Assembly: GCA_902598405.1 (NCBI GenBank)
Contig: CACKBQ010000010.1
Span: 1 to 45,644, forward strand
Direction of reading: 5' to 3'
DNA: 45,644 bases
From: an uncultured Pelagibacteraceae bacterium
Lineage (GTDB): Bacteria; Pseudomonadota; Alphaproteobacteria; Pelagibacterales; AG-422-B15
The first letter of the stretch is position 1, and each line of letters begins with the position of its first letter. Positions 16,179 to 25,186 of the stretch are shown here, one piece after another. The notes under the pieces were generated by a model, which worked only from the letters and a program-made list of their open reading frames with translations, was not told where the DNA came from and made no database searches. A program made the position numbers and the translations under genes.

Positions 16179-16820
16179 ATGAAAACAGCAAAATTACCAT
16201 TAATGCCAAAAGCCACTGCAATATGGCTTGTTGATAATACCTCTTTGTCATTCAGGCAGATAGGTGATTTCTGTGGGATGCATGAATTAGAAATTAAAGG
16301 TATTGCAGATGGTGAAGTCGGTGTGGGAATTAAGGGATTAAATCCTATAACCAGTGGCCAATTAACAAAAGATGAGATCGATAGATGTGCGGATAATGAA
16401 GACGAATCACTAAAGATTATTGAAAATGAAATCTCTGAAAAGACTGAGCAATCAAAAAAGAAAAAAAAATATACCCCTCTTTCAAAAAGACAGGATAGGC
16501 CAGACGCAGTTTATTGGTTGATAAGAAATCACCCAGAACTGAAGGACTCACAGGTTGCAAGACTAGTTGGCAGCACAAAAAATACAATTGATGCCATTAG
16601 AAAAAGAACTCATTGGAACATGGCAAATATTCGTCCACAAGATCCAATTGGACTTGGAATATGTAGGCAAGTTGAATTAGATGAAGCTTTGGCTAAAGCT
16701 GAAAGATCAATGAAAAGAGCTCAAAAGAAAAAAGAAAAAGAAGAGAGATTGAGACTGCAAGAAGCAGATGAAAAAGTTTCAGACATAAATGGGTCAGAAA
16801 CTTCTGCTGTCGATGGATAA
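16179..16820 (+). CDS. trcR: TrcR/DUF1013-family cell-cycle regulator
   Basis: DUF1013 proteins are nearly restricted to Alphaproteobacteria; in Caulobacter the member TrcR is described as a cell-cycle transcription regulator. The 213 residues begin with [20 protein letters not shown] and a HTH-like segment ([20 protein letters not shown]), continue with a second conserved block [40 protein letters not shown], abbreviated here as [14 protein letters not shown] plus [13 protein letters not shown], and end in a Lys/Glu-rich tail. The purE gene follows after 11 nt, so the two are probably cotranscribed. Confidence 0.88.
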   Translation: MKTAKLPLMPKATAIWLVDNTSLSFRQIGDFCGMHELEIKGIADGEVGVGIKGLNPITSGQLTKDEIDRCADNEDESLKIIENEISEKTEQSKKKKKYTPLSKRQDRPDAVYWLIRNHPELKDSQVARLVGSTKNTIDAIRKRTHWNMANIRPQDPIGLGICRQVELDEALAKAERSMKRAQKKKEKEERLRLQEADEKVSDINGSETSAVDG

Positions 16821-16831
16821 TAAATATTAAA

Positions 16832-17317
16832 ATGAAAAATCCTTCACTGGTAAGCATCATTATGGGCAGCCAATCTGATTGGCCCACAATGAAGCATGCT
16901 TCAAAAATTTTAAAATTATTTAATATAAAACATGAAGTAAAAATTATTTCTGCCCATAGAACGCCTAAAAGAATGTTTGAATATGCTGAAAGAGCAGAAC
17001 AAAGAGGGATTGAAATAATAATTGCAGGCGCTGGTGGAGCAGCTCATTTGCCTGGAATGACAGCCTCTATTTCAAATATTCCTGTACTAGGTGTTCCAAT
17101 TGAATCAAAAAAACTCAAAGGCTTAGATAGTTTGCTATCGATCGCTCAAATGCCAGCAGGCGTTCCAGTTGGAACACTTGCTGTTGGAGAAGCTGGAGCA
17201 AAAAATGCAGCATTACTTGCAGTATCAATTTTAAGCAGCAATAACTCAAAACTGAAAAAGAAATACGCTTCATGGAGATCAAAACAAACTAAGTCAGTAA
17301 AAAATTTACCTAAATAA
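16832..17317 (+). CDS. purE: N5-carboxyaminoimidazole ribonucleotide mutase
   Basis: Class I PurE, which converts N5-CAIR to CAIR in purine synthesis. The 161 residues hold GSQSDWPTM (12-20), the catalytic-loop SAHRTPKRM (40-48) and [11 protein letters not shown] (67-77). The class I form works together with PurK, whose gene overlaps this stop codon (TAATGA), so both steps are coupled in one transcript. Confidence 0.97.
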   Translation: MKNPSLVSIIMGSQSDWPTMKHASKILKLFNIKHEVKIISAHRTPKRMFEYAERAEQRGIEIIIAGAGGAAHLPGMTASISNIPVLGVPIESKKLKGLDSLLSIAQMPAGVPVGTLAVGEAGAKNAALLAVSILSSNNSKLKKKYASWRSKQTKSVKNLPK

Positions 17318-18393
17318 TGAAAGCTGAAGTTACCACTGTAGGCATAATCGGTGGGGGTCAACTTGGCATGTTTTTAGCTCAAGCTTGTCAAAAAATTGGG
17401 CTTATTACACATATCTATTCTGATACAGATGATGCCCCTGCAAAAAAATATGCTAATAAAATTATTTATGGTTCTTTTGATGATCATAAGAAGTTAAATG
17501 AATTCAGAAAAAATGTTGATTTACTAACTTATGAATTTGAAAATGTTGCTATAAAAACATTAAAACAAATAAATAAACAAATAAAAATATACCCACCGAT
17601 TTCGGCTTTAGAAATAAGCCAAGATAGAAAAAAAGAAAAGTTATTTTTTTCAAAGAATAAAATTGAACATGCTGGACTTTTTTTTATTAACAAGAAAACA
17701 GATTTAAATAAGTTTAAAGATAAAATAAATTTTCCAGTTATATTAAAAACCTGCAGATTTGGATATGACGGAAAAGGTCAATACAAAGTAAAAAATTTTT
17801 TGGACTTAAAAAATAAATGGAAAAAGCTTGATTATCAATCATGCGTAATTGAGAAGGTAATAAAGTTTGATAGAGAACTATCTGTCATTTGCTCAAGAAA
17901 CATAAAAAAAAATATTTATTTTTATCCGCCATTTGAGAATATTCACAAAAACCATATTTTGTTTGAAACAATATCTCCATCACAAATAGATGAAAAAATA
18001 AATAAACAGCTAATAATAATATCAAAAAAGATTTTAAATAAGCTTAATTATATTGGCTTACTCACAATAGAATTCTTTTTAGATGATGAAAATAATATAT
18101 ATGTAAACGAAATTGCACCGAGAGTTCACAATTCAGGCCATATAACACTTGATAATGCGAATATAAGTCAATTCGAGTTGCATATTAAAGCAATCACAAA
18201 AGATAAAATTAAAACCCCAAAAATTATTAAAAAAGGTCTTATGAGAAATCTTATTGGCAATGAGATCAAAAGAATCAAACAAATAAGTAAATTGAAAAGT
18301 TATAGGGTTTATAAAAAGAAGAAGGCATACAACTATAGTAAAAAAGCAATTAAACAAGGCCGTAAAATGGGCCATATTAATTTTGTAATGTAA
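17317..18393 (+). CDS. purK: N5-carboxyaminoimidazole ribonucleotide synthase
   Basis: ATP-grasp enzyme that carboxylates AIR to N5-CAIR using bicarbonate. The 358-residue protein has the N-terminal GIIGGGQLGMFLAQAC, the ATP-grasp block VILKTCRFGYDGKGQY, CVIEKVIKFDRELSVI, and the closing metal-site motif NEIAPRVHNSGHITLDNA. The composition is very Lys/Asn/Ile-rich, in line with the AT-rich genome. Its stop codon lies in the loop of a terminator hairpin. Confidence 0.96.
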   Translation: MKAEVTTVGIIGGGQLGMFLAQACQKIGLITHIYSDTDDAPAKKYANKIIYGSFDDHKKLNEFRKNVDLLTYEFENVAIKTLKQINKQIKIYPPISALEISQDRKKEKLFFSKNKIEHAGLFFINKKTDLNKFKDKINFPVILKTCRFGYDGKGQYKVKNFLDLKNKWKKLDYQSCVIEKVIKFDRELSVICSRNIKKNIYFYPPFENIHKNHILFETISPSQIDEKINKQLIIISKKILNKLNYIGLLTIEFFLDDENNIYVNEIAPRVHNSGHITLDNANISQFELHIKAITKDKIKTPKIIKKGLMRNLIGNEIKRIKQISKLKSYRVYKKKKAYNYSKKAIKQGRKMGHINFVM

Positions 18394-18407
18394 ATTACAA
18401 TTTTTTT
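18383..18407 (+). terminator. Rho-independent terminator overlapping the purK stop
   Basis: TTGTAAT (18383-18389) and ATTACAA (18394-18400) pair perfectly over 7 bp with a 4-nt loop, followed by seven T (18401-18407). The purK TAA stop lies in the loop. The stem is AT-rich, so termination may be partial, with some transcription continuing to rpsU. Confidence 0.6.
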
Positions 18408-18482
18408 CTTTTATGTGGACAAGCGTGTATCCAAGTGCTAAAAACCCTCAAATTTTAACTTGCTCTTAAGGGGGGCAGAACG

Positions 18483-18680
18483 ATAGTCGAAGTAAGCGTA
18501 AAAGATAATAATGTGGAGGGAGCCCTTCGTATTCTCAAAAAAAAGATGCAAAGAGAAGGCATTTTTAAAGAAATGAAGATGAGAACTTACTTTGAAAAAC
18601 CTAGTCAAAAAAAATTAAGAGAGAAGGCTGAAAATATACGTCGCTCACGTAAAATGGCTAGAAGAAAGATTTATAGCTGA
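18483..18680 (+). CDS. rpsU: 30S ribosomal protein S21 with non-canonical start
   Basis: Small-subunit protein bS21, which lies near the anti-Shine-Dalgarno region of 16S rRNA. The reading frame gives 65 codons with [46 protein letters not shown] and [12 protein letters not shown], a near-complete family match. No ATG, GTG or TTG exists between the upstream in-frame stop (TAA at 18456-18458) and the conserved region. Candidates are ATA (18483) and ACG (18480). A strong Shine-Dalgarno-like TAAGGGGG (18467-18474) lies 8 nt before the ATA, supporting that site. A base error turning ATG into ATA is the simplest alternative. It ends 4 nt from convergent pntB. Identity is certain; the start is uncertain. 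Confidence 0.88.
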   Translation: MVEVSVKDNNVEGALRILKKKMQREGIFKEMKMRTYFEKPSQKKLREKAENIRRSRKMARRKIYS

Positions 18681-18684
18681 ATCT

Positions 18685-20082
18685 TTATAAAGTTTTAACA
18701 ATACCTTCAACCATTTTTTTTGCATCCGAAAATAGCATCATAGTATTGTCACGATAGAATAATTCATTATCAATACCTGCATAGCCGAGACCTCGTCCTC
18801 TTTTGACAAACAGAACTGTACTGGCTTTTTCTACATCAAGAATAGGCATTCCATAAATTGGTGATGCAGGATCTGTTTTTGCTATAGGATTCGTTACATC
18901 ATTCGCTCCAATAACAAAAGCAACATCGGCTTGAGAGAATTCAGAATTAATATCCTCAAGTTCAAAAACCTCATCATAAGGAACATTTGCTTCAGCCAAC
19001 AATACATTCATGTGTCCTGGCATTCTTCCCGCAACAGGGTGAATTGCAAATGTAACCTTTACGCCATTTGATTTTAGTGCATCTGTCATTTCTTTAAGTG
19101 CATGCTGAGCTTGTGCTACCGCCATTCCATATCCAGGAACAATAATAACTGAGCCTGCATTCTTCATAATAAATGCAGCATCATCAGCGCTACCTTCTTT
19201 TACAGGTCTTTGTTCCACATCTTTAGAAACCGCAGCATCTTCTGCTCCAAATCCACCTAGAATAACACTGATGAATGATCTGTTCATAGCAGCACACATT
19301 ATATAAGATAAAATTGCTCCAGATGATCCAACTAAAGCACCAGTGATGATCAGTGCGGTATTTCCAAGAGTAAAACCAATTCCAGCTGCAGCCCATCCAG
19401 AATAAGAGTTTAACATTGATACAACAACAGGCATATCAGCCCCACCAATAGGAATAATAATTAAAAATCCAATCAGAAATGAGAGCGCGATAATTGCTAA
19501 ATAAACATTTTGATCTTGATTAAAACAAAAATAAACAATACCTGCGATTATAATCAAACCAATTAACAAATTTACAAGGTGTTGACCCTTAAATACAATT
19601 GGTGAGCCTGACATAATGCCTTGTAATTTTCCAAATGCAATTACTGAGCCAGAAAAAGTAATAGCGCCAATCACAGCACCAAGAGACATTTCTACTAAAC
19701 TTAAAGTTTTAATTTTTCCAACAGTCCCAATGTTAAAAGCCTCGGGTGCATAAAACGCGGCTAATGCAACGAATACTGCTGCAAGTCCTACTAAGCTGTG
19801 AAAAGCAGCAACGAGTTGTGGCATCGCAGTCATTGCAATTTTCCTAGCGATCACTGAACCAATTAATCCACCAATAACTATTGCAATTACTACTAATCCT
19901 ACAGTTTGAATATTGGACGTAAAAAAATTAACAGAGAATAATGTGGCAAGCACAGCAATTAGCATGCCAAGCATGCCAAAAATATTCCCTCTTCGAGAAC
20001 TTTCTGGTGACGATAGGCCTCTTAAAGCAATGATAAAGAATATTCCTGATATAACGTAAGCAACTGCTACAAGATTGTGCAT
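18685..20082 (-). CDS. pntB: NAD(P) transhydrogenase subunit beta
   Basis: Membrane and NADP(H)-binding subunit of the proton-translocating transhydrogenase, which makes NADPH from NADH using the proton gradient. The 465 residues start with a series of about eight or nine membrane helices (to about residue 270) and end with the NADP-binding domain [51 protein letters not shown]-like [13 protein letters not shown], and [18 protein letters not shown]. The start overlaps the pntAB stop by one base. Confidence 0.96.
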   Translation of the reverse strand: MHNLVAVAYVISGIFFIIALRGLSSPESSRRGNIFGMLGMLIAVLATLFSVNFFTSNIQTVGLVVIAIVIGGLIGSVIARKIAMTAMPQLVAAFHSLVGLAAVFVALAAFYAPEAFNIGTVGKIKTLSLVEMSLGAVIGAITFSGSVIAFGKLQGIMSGSPIVFKGQHLVNLLIGLIIIAGIVYFCFNQDQNVYLAIIALSFLIGFLIIIPIGGADMPVVVSMLNSYSGWAAAGIGFTLGNTALIITGALVGSSGAILSYIMCAAMNRSFISVILGGFGAEDAAVSKDVEQRPVKEGSADDAAFIMKNAGSVIIVPGYGMAVAQAQHALKEMTDALKSNGVKVTFAIHPVAGRMPGHMNVLLAEANVPYDEVFELEDINSEFSQADVAFVIGANDVTNPIAKTDPASPIYGMPILDVEKASTVLFVKRGRGLGYAGIDNELFYRDNTMMLFSDAKKMVEGIVKTL

Positions 20083-20405
20083 TATTTTTTATCCTGATTT
20101 TTTGGTTTCTTTTTATACATTGCTAACATTCTTTGTGTTACTAAGAATCCACCAAATATATTTACCGCGGCTAGCAAAACCGCTATAAATCCAAAACTTT
20201 TCGATAAAATTCCCAGAAATGTCTGATCAGTGCTTGAGACAAGAGCAAATAACCCGCCAACAATTATTACTGACGAAATCGCATTAGTAACAGCCATTAA
20301 AGGAGTATGCAGGGCAGGTGTCACACTCCAAACTACATAGTAACCCACAAAAATTGATAACACAAAAATGGTTAGTCTAAATATATTTGGATCAATTGCT
20401 TCCAT
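20082..20405 (-). CDS. pntAB: NAD(P) transhydrogenase subunit alpha part 2
   Basis: Small membrane subunit of the three-subunit transhydrogenase found in Alphaproteobacteria such as Rhodospirillum. The 107 residues hold three or four helices with the signature [31 protein letters not shown] (start [19 protein letters not shown]), then [17 protein letters not shown]. It overlaps pntAA by one base upstream and pntB by one base downstream, implying tight coupling of subunit synthesis. Confidence 0.95.
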   Translation of the reverse strand: MEAIDPNIFRLTIFVLSIFVGYYVVWSVTPALHTPLMAVTNAISSVIIVGGLFALVSSTDQTFLGILSKSFGFIAVLLAAVNIFGGFLVTQRMLAMYKKKPKNQDKK

Positions 20406-21526
20406 TAGCTAAGCTCCTTATGCACGATTTCATTATTTTTTGTTACAAGTATTCCTTGAATAATCTCATCATCCCAATCAATACTTATAGACTTAGACTC
20501 GCTGTCGATTAATAACGTTAAAAAATTAAGTACATTTTTTGAAAATAGCGCTGATGCATCCTCAGAAATTGTTGACGTTATATCTTTTGAACCAACTACG
20601 TGAACGCCTCCAACCTCCATAGTCTCACCAGCTACAGAGCACTCGCAATTTCCACCACTTTCTGCTGCAAGATCAATTATTATTGATCCGGGTTTCATTG
20701 ATCTAACCTGTTCCTCTGAAATAAGTATTGGAGCTTTCTTTCCAGGAATAAGTGCTGTACATATTGCAATATCTTGAGTTGCTAAGGTATCTGAAATAAG
20801 CTTTGCTTGCTTAGCTTTGAATTCATCACTCATTTCTTTTGCGTAACCCCCGGATGTTTCTGCATCCTGAGTCTCATCATCCTCAACCATAATAAATTTA
20901 CCACCTAAACTTTCGACTTGTTCTTTTGCTGCCATTCTTACATCAGTTGCGGAAACGATTGCTCCAAGTCTCTTTGCAGTGGCAATAGCTTGTAAACCAG
21001 CAACACCAGCACCAAATACCATAACTTTTGCTGGTGCGATTGTGCCAGCAGCCGTCATCATCATTGGCATTGCTTTGTTAAATAAATAGGTTGCGTCTAT
21101 CACAGCCTTATACCCAGCTAAGTTTGATTGTGAAGAAAGTATATCCATAGATTGAGCTCTTGTTATTCTTGGCATTAATTCCATTGCAAACGATGTTACA
21201 CCCTTATCCCTTAGTTTATTTAGCGTCTCCCTACTATTATAAGGATCCAGAGAACCTATGAACAAAGAGCCTTCTTTCATTGATGAAATTTCATCGTCGG
21301 TTGGTTTGTTCACTTTTATTATGATATCAGCGTTTGAAATTTCGGAAGTATTATTGAAGATCTCGGCCCCGTTTGCTTTATAACTTTCGTCAGAAAAATT
21401 TGAGTATTGACCTGCAGCAGTTTGTATATTCACAGAAATTCCTAGCTCAACCATCTTTTTTACGCTATCAGGGGAAGCCGACACACGTAATTCTGACTCA
21501 CTTTCTTTTAAAATATAAGCGCGCAT
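20405..21526 (-). CDS. pntAA: NAD(P) transhydrogenase subunit alpha part 1
   Basis: Soluble NAD(H)-binding domain I of transhydrogenase. The 373 residues belong to the alanine dehydrogenase/PntA fold: LKESESELRVSASPDSV at the start, SQSNLAGYKAVIDA, the Rossmann motif VMVFGAGVAGLQAIATAKRL, SATDVR, and GSIIIDLAAESGGNCE. It is a separate polypeptide from the membrane part, as in other Alphaproteobacteria. It follows the small oxidase gene by 12 nt. Confidence 0.96.
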   Translation of the reverse strand: MRAYILKESESELRVSASPDSVKKMVELGISVNIQTAAGQYSNFSDESYKANGAEIFNNTSEISNADIIIKVNKPTDDEISSMKEGSLFIGSLDPYNSRETLNKLRDKGVTSFAMELMPRITRAQSMDILSSQSNLAGYKAVIDATYLFNKAMPMMMTAAGTIAPAKVMVFGAGVAGLQAIATAKRLGAIVSATDVRMAAKEQVESLGGKFIMVEDDETQDAETSGGYAKEMSDEFKAKQAKLISDTLATQDIAICTALIPGKKAPILISEEQVRSMKPGSIIIDLAAESGGNCECSVAGETMEVGGVHVVGSKDITSTISEDASALFSKNVLNFLTLLIDSESKSISIDWDDEIIQGILVTKNNEIVHKELS

Positions 21527-21538
21527 AAAAATTAAAGT

Positions 21539-21649
21539 TTAGATTAAAAAAATTGCCATCAAAACCAATACAACAACAACAGCAACAGATCCCCATATAA
21601 TGAGTTTGCCGAAGAAACTATATGTTTTTTTCTGCTCTGATATATCCAT
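21539..21649 (-). CDS. aa3-type cytochrome c oxidase subunit IV
   Basis: A 36-residue protein starting MDISEQKKTYSFFGK and continuing as one membrane helix (about 16-36). The MDISEQ-K-TY/F start is the hallmark of the small bacterial aa3-oxidase subunit IV family (COX4_pro_2), a one-helix accessory subunit of cytochrome c oxidase. It lies 12 nt upstream of pntAA on the same strand, an arrangement I recall from other Alphaproteobacteria. It probably leads the pnt transcript. The short length makes database support essential, but the N-terminal motif is distinctive. Confidence 0.8.
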   Translation of the reverse strand: MDISEQKKTYSFFGKLIIWGSVAVVVVLVLMAIFLI

Positions 21650-21738
21650 GATCAGCAGTTAATATATTTCTAAATATCGAATTTAACAGTGTTTTTTTTA
21701 GTTAAAATTGGATTAGAGATGATTGATTTATATATAGT

Positions 21739-22641
21739 TTACAGTGCTTTAGACGGTTTTGAATGATCCCAATCAATAATTAATGATCTTAAAGCTGAAA
21801 CAAGCGCTAAAGGTTGATCTACCATAATATGGTGATGAGCTTCTGGTATGTTAATTATCGGTGATTTCTTATCCATCAATTCATTCATATATTTTGCACT
21901 AAATCCTGGAAAGATAGATGATTTCTCACCCCTAAATACTGCAACTCTACATTTAAGGCTCTTCAGTGTTTTTCTCAAAACGGCTTGTCTTTCAGCAAAA
22001 TTTTCACTTGTAAAAATATTCATATAACTTGGGTCGAATTTCCAAGTCCATCCGCCTTTCACTTTTGTAATAGATTTTTCAGCAATGAAATTCATTGCAT
22101 ATTCAAGAGCGTCACTCTGAGATGGAACTAATCTAAAACGTTCAATGATATCAGACATTTTTTTATAAACGTTATTAGCTCTGACTTTCAGATCAAATTT
22201 AGGAGGGTTGTCAGTAGGAGGCATTATAGCTGTATCTACTATGACTAGACCATATAATTTTTTTTTCATTAAAGAAGCAGCATACACACCGCACATACCG
22301 CCAAGACTATGTCCTATAAAAATAGGTTTTTTTAATTTTTCTTTTTTGCATACACCTACAATTTCAGCCCCCCATGACTCAACTGAATATTTTTTCTTCC
22401 ACTCACTATCACCCATTCCTCCAAGATTCATAGCTATAACTCTATGTGTTTTTGTAAAATATGGAGCAATAAAACTCCACCAATCTGCATGCGCCATGCC
22501 ACCATGTATAAATATTAAGCCAGGTTTTGATTTTTCACCCCAAGCATTATAAACAATTTTTGTCCCTTTTATTTTTACAGATAGTACTTCTGGTTTATTA
22601 GCTATTGCTTTTTCGAACCACTTTGGAGCTAATTGACTCAT
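21739..22641 (-). CDS. Alpha/beta hydrolase
   Basis: A 300-residue alpha/beta-hydrolase-fold protein with no signal peptide. Visible are the oxyanion region FIHGGMAHADWW, the nucleophile elbow GHSLGG (Ser112), an acidic residue following the strand RVAVFRGE, and the C-terminal His in EAHHHIMVDQP. A cap domain lies between about residues 140 and 215. The substrate cannot be read from sequence; esterases, epoxide hydrolases and haloalkane-type enzymes share this pattern. It starts 7 nt after the N-formylglutamate amidohydrolase gene and is the last gene of that run. Confidence 0.85.
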   Translation of the reverse strand: MSQLAPKWFEKAIANKPEVLSVKIKGTKIVYNAWGEKSKPGLIFIHGGMAHADWWSFIAPYFTKTHRVIAMNLGGMGDSEWKKKYSVESWGAEIVGVCKKEKLKKPIFIGHSLGGMCGVYAASLMKKKLYGLVIVDTAIMPPTDNPPKFDLKVRANNVYKKMSDIIERFRLVPSQSDALEYAMNFIAEKSITKVKGGWTWKFDPSYMNIFTSENFAERQAVLRKTLKSLKCRVAVFRGEKSSIFPGFSAKYMNELMDKKSPIINIPEAHHHIMVDQPLALVSALRSLIIDWDHSKPSKAL

Positions 22642-22648
22642 TCTGTAT

Positions 22649-23347
22649 TTAGATCCTATTAATTGAATTATTGATTATTCTTTTTAAAATCATTGAGACT
22701 TTGTGTATCTTAGTTGGAGAAGAAAGTAAATCGTTTCTGACCTCAATAAGAGTATGATGTAAATTGTTTTTAAGACCGTGTTTATACATTGTATCACCAA
22801 TCAAATTTCCTTCATAAGGCTCATTATCACCAACTTTTAATTTTCTACGCTTCATTTCAGTAATTATATAATTACTTAATCTTCTATCTTGATTTGATAA
22901 TATACCAAAATGAATATTTCTTTTTTCCTTTTTAAAGATTGGATTAAACGAGTGAAGGGAAATTAATATAGTTATATGATCACGCTTTATTGTTGATCTA
23001 ATATTATCATGGTATTTATTATAAATTTCCGAAATTCTTTTTCTTTTTTCATTTTCACTTAAATTAACATTTTTTACAATTATTTTTCCATCAACAATTT
23101 CAGGAATTAATGTTGGATCTGATACATCTCTATTTAAATCAATAATAAGTCGAGAGTGTGCACCTGTAATATATTTAGATTTAAGCAGTTTAGATAAATT
23201 AATACATAATTCCTTTATGCCTAAATCATATGCAATATGCGTGTTAAATAATTTTTTATTAAGGCCTAAATTTTCTAATGAACTGGGTATATAGTTTGAA
23301 GCATGATCAGCGATAAAAAGAATTCTTTTTTTTTTCTTTGTAGACAA
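22649..23347 (-). CDS. N-formylglutamate amidohydrolase family protein
   Basis: Zinc-dependent amidohydrolase family that releases formate from N-formylglutamate in histidine breakdown; many family members have other, unknown substrates. The 232 residues show ADHASNYIP (Asp14-His15), GAHSRLIIDLNRDVSDP, ISLHSFNP and a late HTLIEVRNDLL, all typical. The gene seems to start with TTG at 23347, 6 nt after the rpmJ stop; no ATG fits before the conserved FIADHAS motif. No other hut genes are nearby, so a role in histidine use is not supported here. Confidence 0.82.
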   Translation of the reverse strand: MSTKKKKRILFIADHASNYIPSSLENLGLNKKLFNTHIAYDLGIKELCINLSKLLKSKYITGAHSRLIIDLNRDVSDPTLIPEIVDGKIIVKNVNLSENEKRKRISEIYNKYHDNIRSTIKRDHITILISLHSFNPIFKKEKRNIHFGILSNQDRRLSNYIITEMKRRKLKVGDNEPYEGNLIGDTMYKHGLKNNLHHTLIEVRNDLLSSPTKIHKVSMILKRIINNSINRI

Positions 23348-23353
23348 ATATGT

Positions 23354-23479
23354 TTAGCCCTGTCGAGCTTTCATTCGTGGATTCCTTTTATTGATAACAT
23401 ATAAGCGACCTTTTCTTTTAATAAGTTTATTATTACGATCTCTTGTCTTTAAATTTTTAAGGGAGCTTCTTACTTTCAT
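23354..23479 (-). CDS. rpmJ: 50S ribosomal protein L36
   Basis: Large-subunit protein bL36. The 41 residues begin [20 protein letters not shown] and end [17 protein letters not shown], the longer Cys-poor (zinc-free) form. Its ATG overlaps the TGA of the upstream 44-residue gene (ATGA), so translation is probably coupled. Too short for most automatic ORF cut-offs but unmistakable. Confidence 0.93.
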   Translation of the reverse strand: MKVRSSLKNLKTRDRNNKLIKRKGRLYVINKRNPRMKARQG

Positions 23480-23610
23480 TGTTGTGGCTCCGGTTGTGGT
23501 GCACTAGCTTCTTCAATCTTTTTAAGCCTAACTTTTTCTTTACGAATGTTATTCTTTCTTGATCTTTTTTTGTTAAGCCTAGATTCTCTTAATTTATTTG
23601 GTTTTTTCAT
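23476..23610 (-). CDS. Small basic protein coupled to rpmJ
   Basis: A 44-residue reading frame: [20 protein letters not shown], then [14 protein letters not shown] and a Pro/Gln-rich end (APQPEPQQ). It is strongly basic in the first 30 residues, with no membrane segment and no Cys. The 4-base ATGA overlap with rpmJ and common strand suggest it is translated. I do not recognise a family; a ribosome- or RNA-associated role is only inference from charge and context. A chance frame is possible. Confidence 0.5.
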   Translation of the reverse strand: MKKPNKLRESRLNKKRSRKNNIRKEKVRLKKIEEASAPQPEPQQ

Positions 23611-23667
23611 AATTATTGCGATCTTTTATATATTTGAGTCAAAAAAACAACATATAAATAAATTTTC

Positions 23668-23742
23668 TGGTGGGCACGGTTGGGATCGAACCAACAACCC
23701 CCACGATGTCAACGTGATGCTCTACCACTGAGCTACGTGCCC
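23668..23742 (-). tRNA. tRNA-Val (anticodon GAC)
   Basis: A 75-nt cloverleaf on the minus strand with encoded CCA. The acceptor arms GGGCACG and CGTGCCC pair over 7 bp. The D arm has AGCTCAGTGGTAGAGC, the anticodon stem is TCACG/CGTGG around the loop TTGACAT with anticodon GAC, and the T arm contains GGTTCGATCC. The discriminator is A, as expected for valine. Confidence 0.95.
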
Positions 23743-23747
23743 TAAAA

Positions 23748-23769
23748 ATATCATATTTATCAATGATAT
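23748..23769 (-). terminator. Weak hairpin after the DUF1329 gene
   Basis: ATATCAT and ATGATAT pair over 7 bp around an 8-nt loop; on the minus strand the stem is followed by four T just before the tRNA. The stem is almost entirely A-T, so it is a weak terminator at best and may simply separate the DUF1329 transcript from the tRNA. Confidence 0.35.
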
Positions 23770-23784
23770 ATACTTTTTTAAATT

Positions 23785-25059
23785 CTATCTTGCAAATCTT
23801 TTGAGTCCCTCAGGAGTAAACTTTGACTCATCGTGAGGTTCTTCTAATCTCCATTGAATTTTTGGAATATCTATAGATCGAACACTCGATAATTGATACC
23901 GACGTGAAGCAAAATCGTAAGTGGCTGAATGAACGGATAAGCACATCGGTTGGTCGTAGTAATTAATCACAGGAAATTCTCTATATGCCATAATCTCATT
24001 TTCTTTATCAAATGTTTCTTCAACAAGCATATTGTGACTGTCAACGTCAAAATACATCCTTCGGTGAGGTAGAATGTGCCTTTTATCTTGCTTAAGGTCA
24101 GCTTGAACCACATTAACATTTACTAGCTCGTATCGTAAGTAATCTTGATCTATATGGTGTCGCGTTAAAAGTTTGTCTATCTCTGTTTCGTGTAATTTAT
24201 ATGCATTGTATGGCATTAATCTCTGCTGCATACCAATGAATTGCCAATCATATCTGTCTTTAGCTCCATTGAAACCATCAAATTGATCTGTTGTCGTAAT
24301 TCCTTGACTTGAAGTTGGTTTGTAATCATATGCAATATCTGGTGCTCTTCTGACACGGCGAGTTCCGGGATTATAAACCCATGCTTTTCGGGGAGTCTTT
24401 AATGCATTAAGTGACTCGATAACAAGTAAGGATGCATCTGCTAATCTAGGTGGATGAGTAACTTTCGACATTAGCATTCCTTGTAATCCTTTTTCATTTT
24501 TAACAAAAGGATTCCAATAATTAATAGCTATTGCTTCACCAGCTCCATAAGTAATTGAGCTATCTGGATTAATTATATAAAAAGGAGATGACCCATATAT
24601 GTTTACTCCCCTGTATCTCAAAATATGATTCCATACATGATGAAGTGCTTCTGATGGGTTTGGAAAAGGGATACTTCCTACAACTCCTATGAGTCCATCA
24701 CCTTCATCAGTTAGTTCTGCATTTTGACTTGTGAGTTGAATAACTTCCTGAGGAACAGCGCAGCTACGACGCGATGGATAAACATTCATTTTAAAAGTAT
24801 CTGGATAGGTCTTGAACATTTCAACTTGTCCTGGTGTGAGTAAATCATCTATATATTTAGAAAAATTATTCTTATCAATTGTGAATAGTACTTCATCCTC
24901 ACTGAATGGATCAGGATATGAATTTGTGCTAGGATCATAATTGTTAATTGGTTGATTTATTGGCTCTCTATCAGGAATTTTAATAGAGTCTAAATCAAAC
25001 TCCGCGTAAGCAGAGTTCACAAATATTATTAAAAAAAGAAAAAGTATTTTTTTATACAT
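23785..25059 (-). CDS. DUF1329 outer-membrane-lipid-type periplasmic protein
   Basis: DUF1329 proteins are secreted and believed to have a LolA/LolB-like fold; they often occur near hydrophobic-substrate or efflux genes, and their function is unknown. I start at the inner ATG (25059), where MYKKILFLFLIIFVNSAYA forms a good signal peptide; an ATG at 25101 adds 14 residues. The 424-residue product contains the typical KAWVYNPGTRRVRRAPDIAYD, TTTDQFDGFNGAKDRYDWQ, and HRRMYFDVDSHN near the end. It lies alone, divergent from hisN. Confidence 0.85.
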   Translation of the reverse strand: MYKKILFLFLIIFVNSAYAEFDLDSIKIPDREPINQPINNYDPSTNSYPDPFSEDEVLFTIDKNNFSKYIDDLLTPGQVEMFKTYPDTFKMNVYPSRRSCAVPQEVIQLTSQNAELTDEGDGLIGVVGSIPFPNPSEALHHVWNHILRYRGVNIYGSSPFYIINPDSSITYGAGEAIAINYWNPFVKNEKGLQGMLMSKVTHPPRLADASLLVIESLNALKTPRKAWVYNPGTRRVRRAPDIAYDYKPTSSQGITTTDQFDGFNGAKDRYDWQFIGMQQRLMPYNAYKLHETEIDKLLTRHHIDQDYLRYELVNVNVVQADLKQDKRHILPHRRMYFDVDSHNMLVEETFDKENEIMAYREFPVINYYDQPMCLSVHSATYDFASRRYQLSSVRSIDIPKIQWRLEEPHDESKFTPEGLKRFAR

Positions 25060-25186
25060 AATTAATTCAAAGTTTATGAAAATATTTTTAAATATATTCA
25101 AAGATAATGTATAGTTTTAATTACAATAATATAGCGAAATTAAGTATGTCAATATTTATATTATTGTTAACTTATTAAAACAAAAA

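Noticed and set aside
23546-23731. Plus-strand reading frame with an HGWDRTN-type end
   Set aside because: It is the antisense of tRNA-Val and of the small basic gene; such frames are a known annotation artefact.
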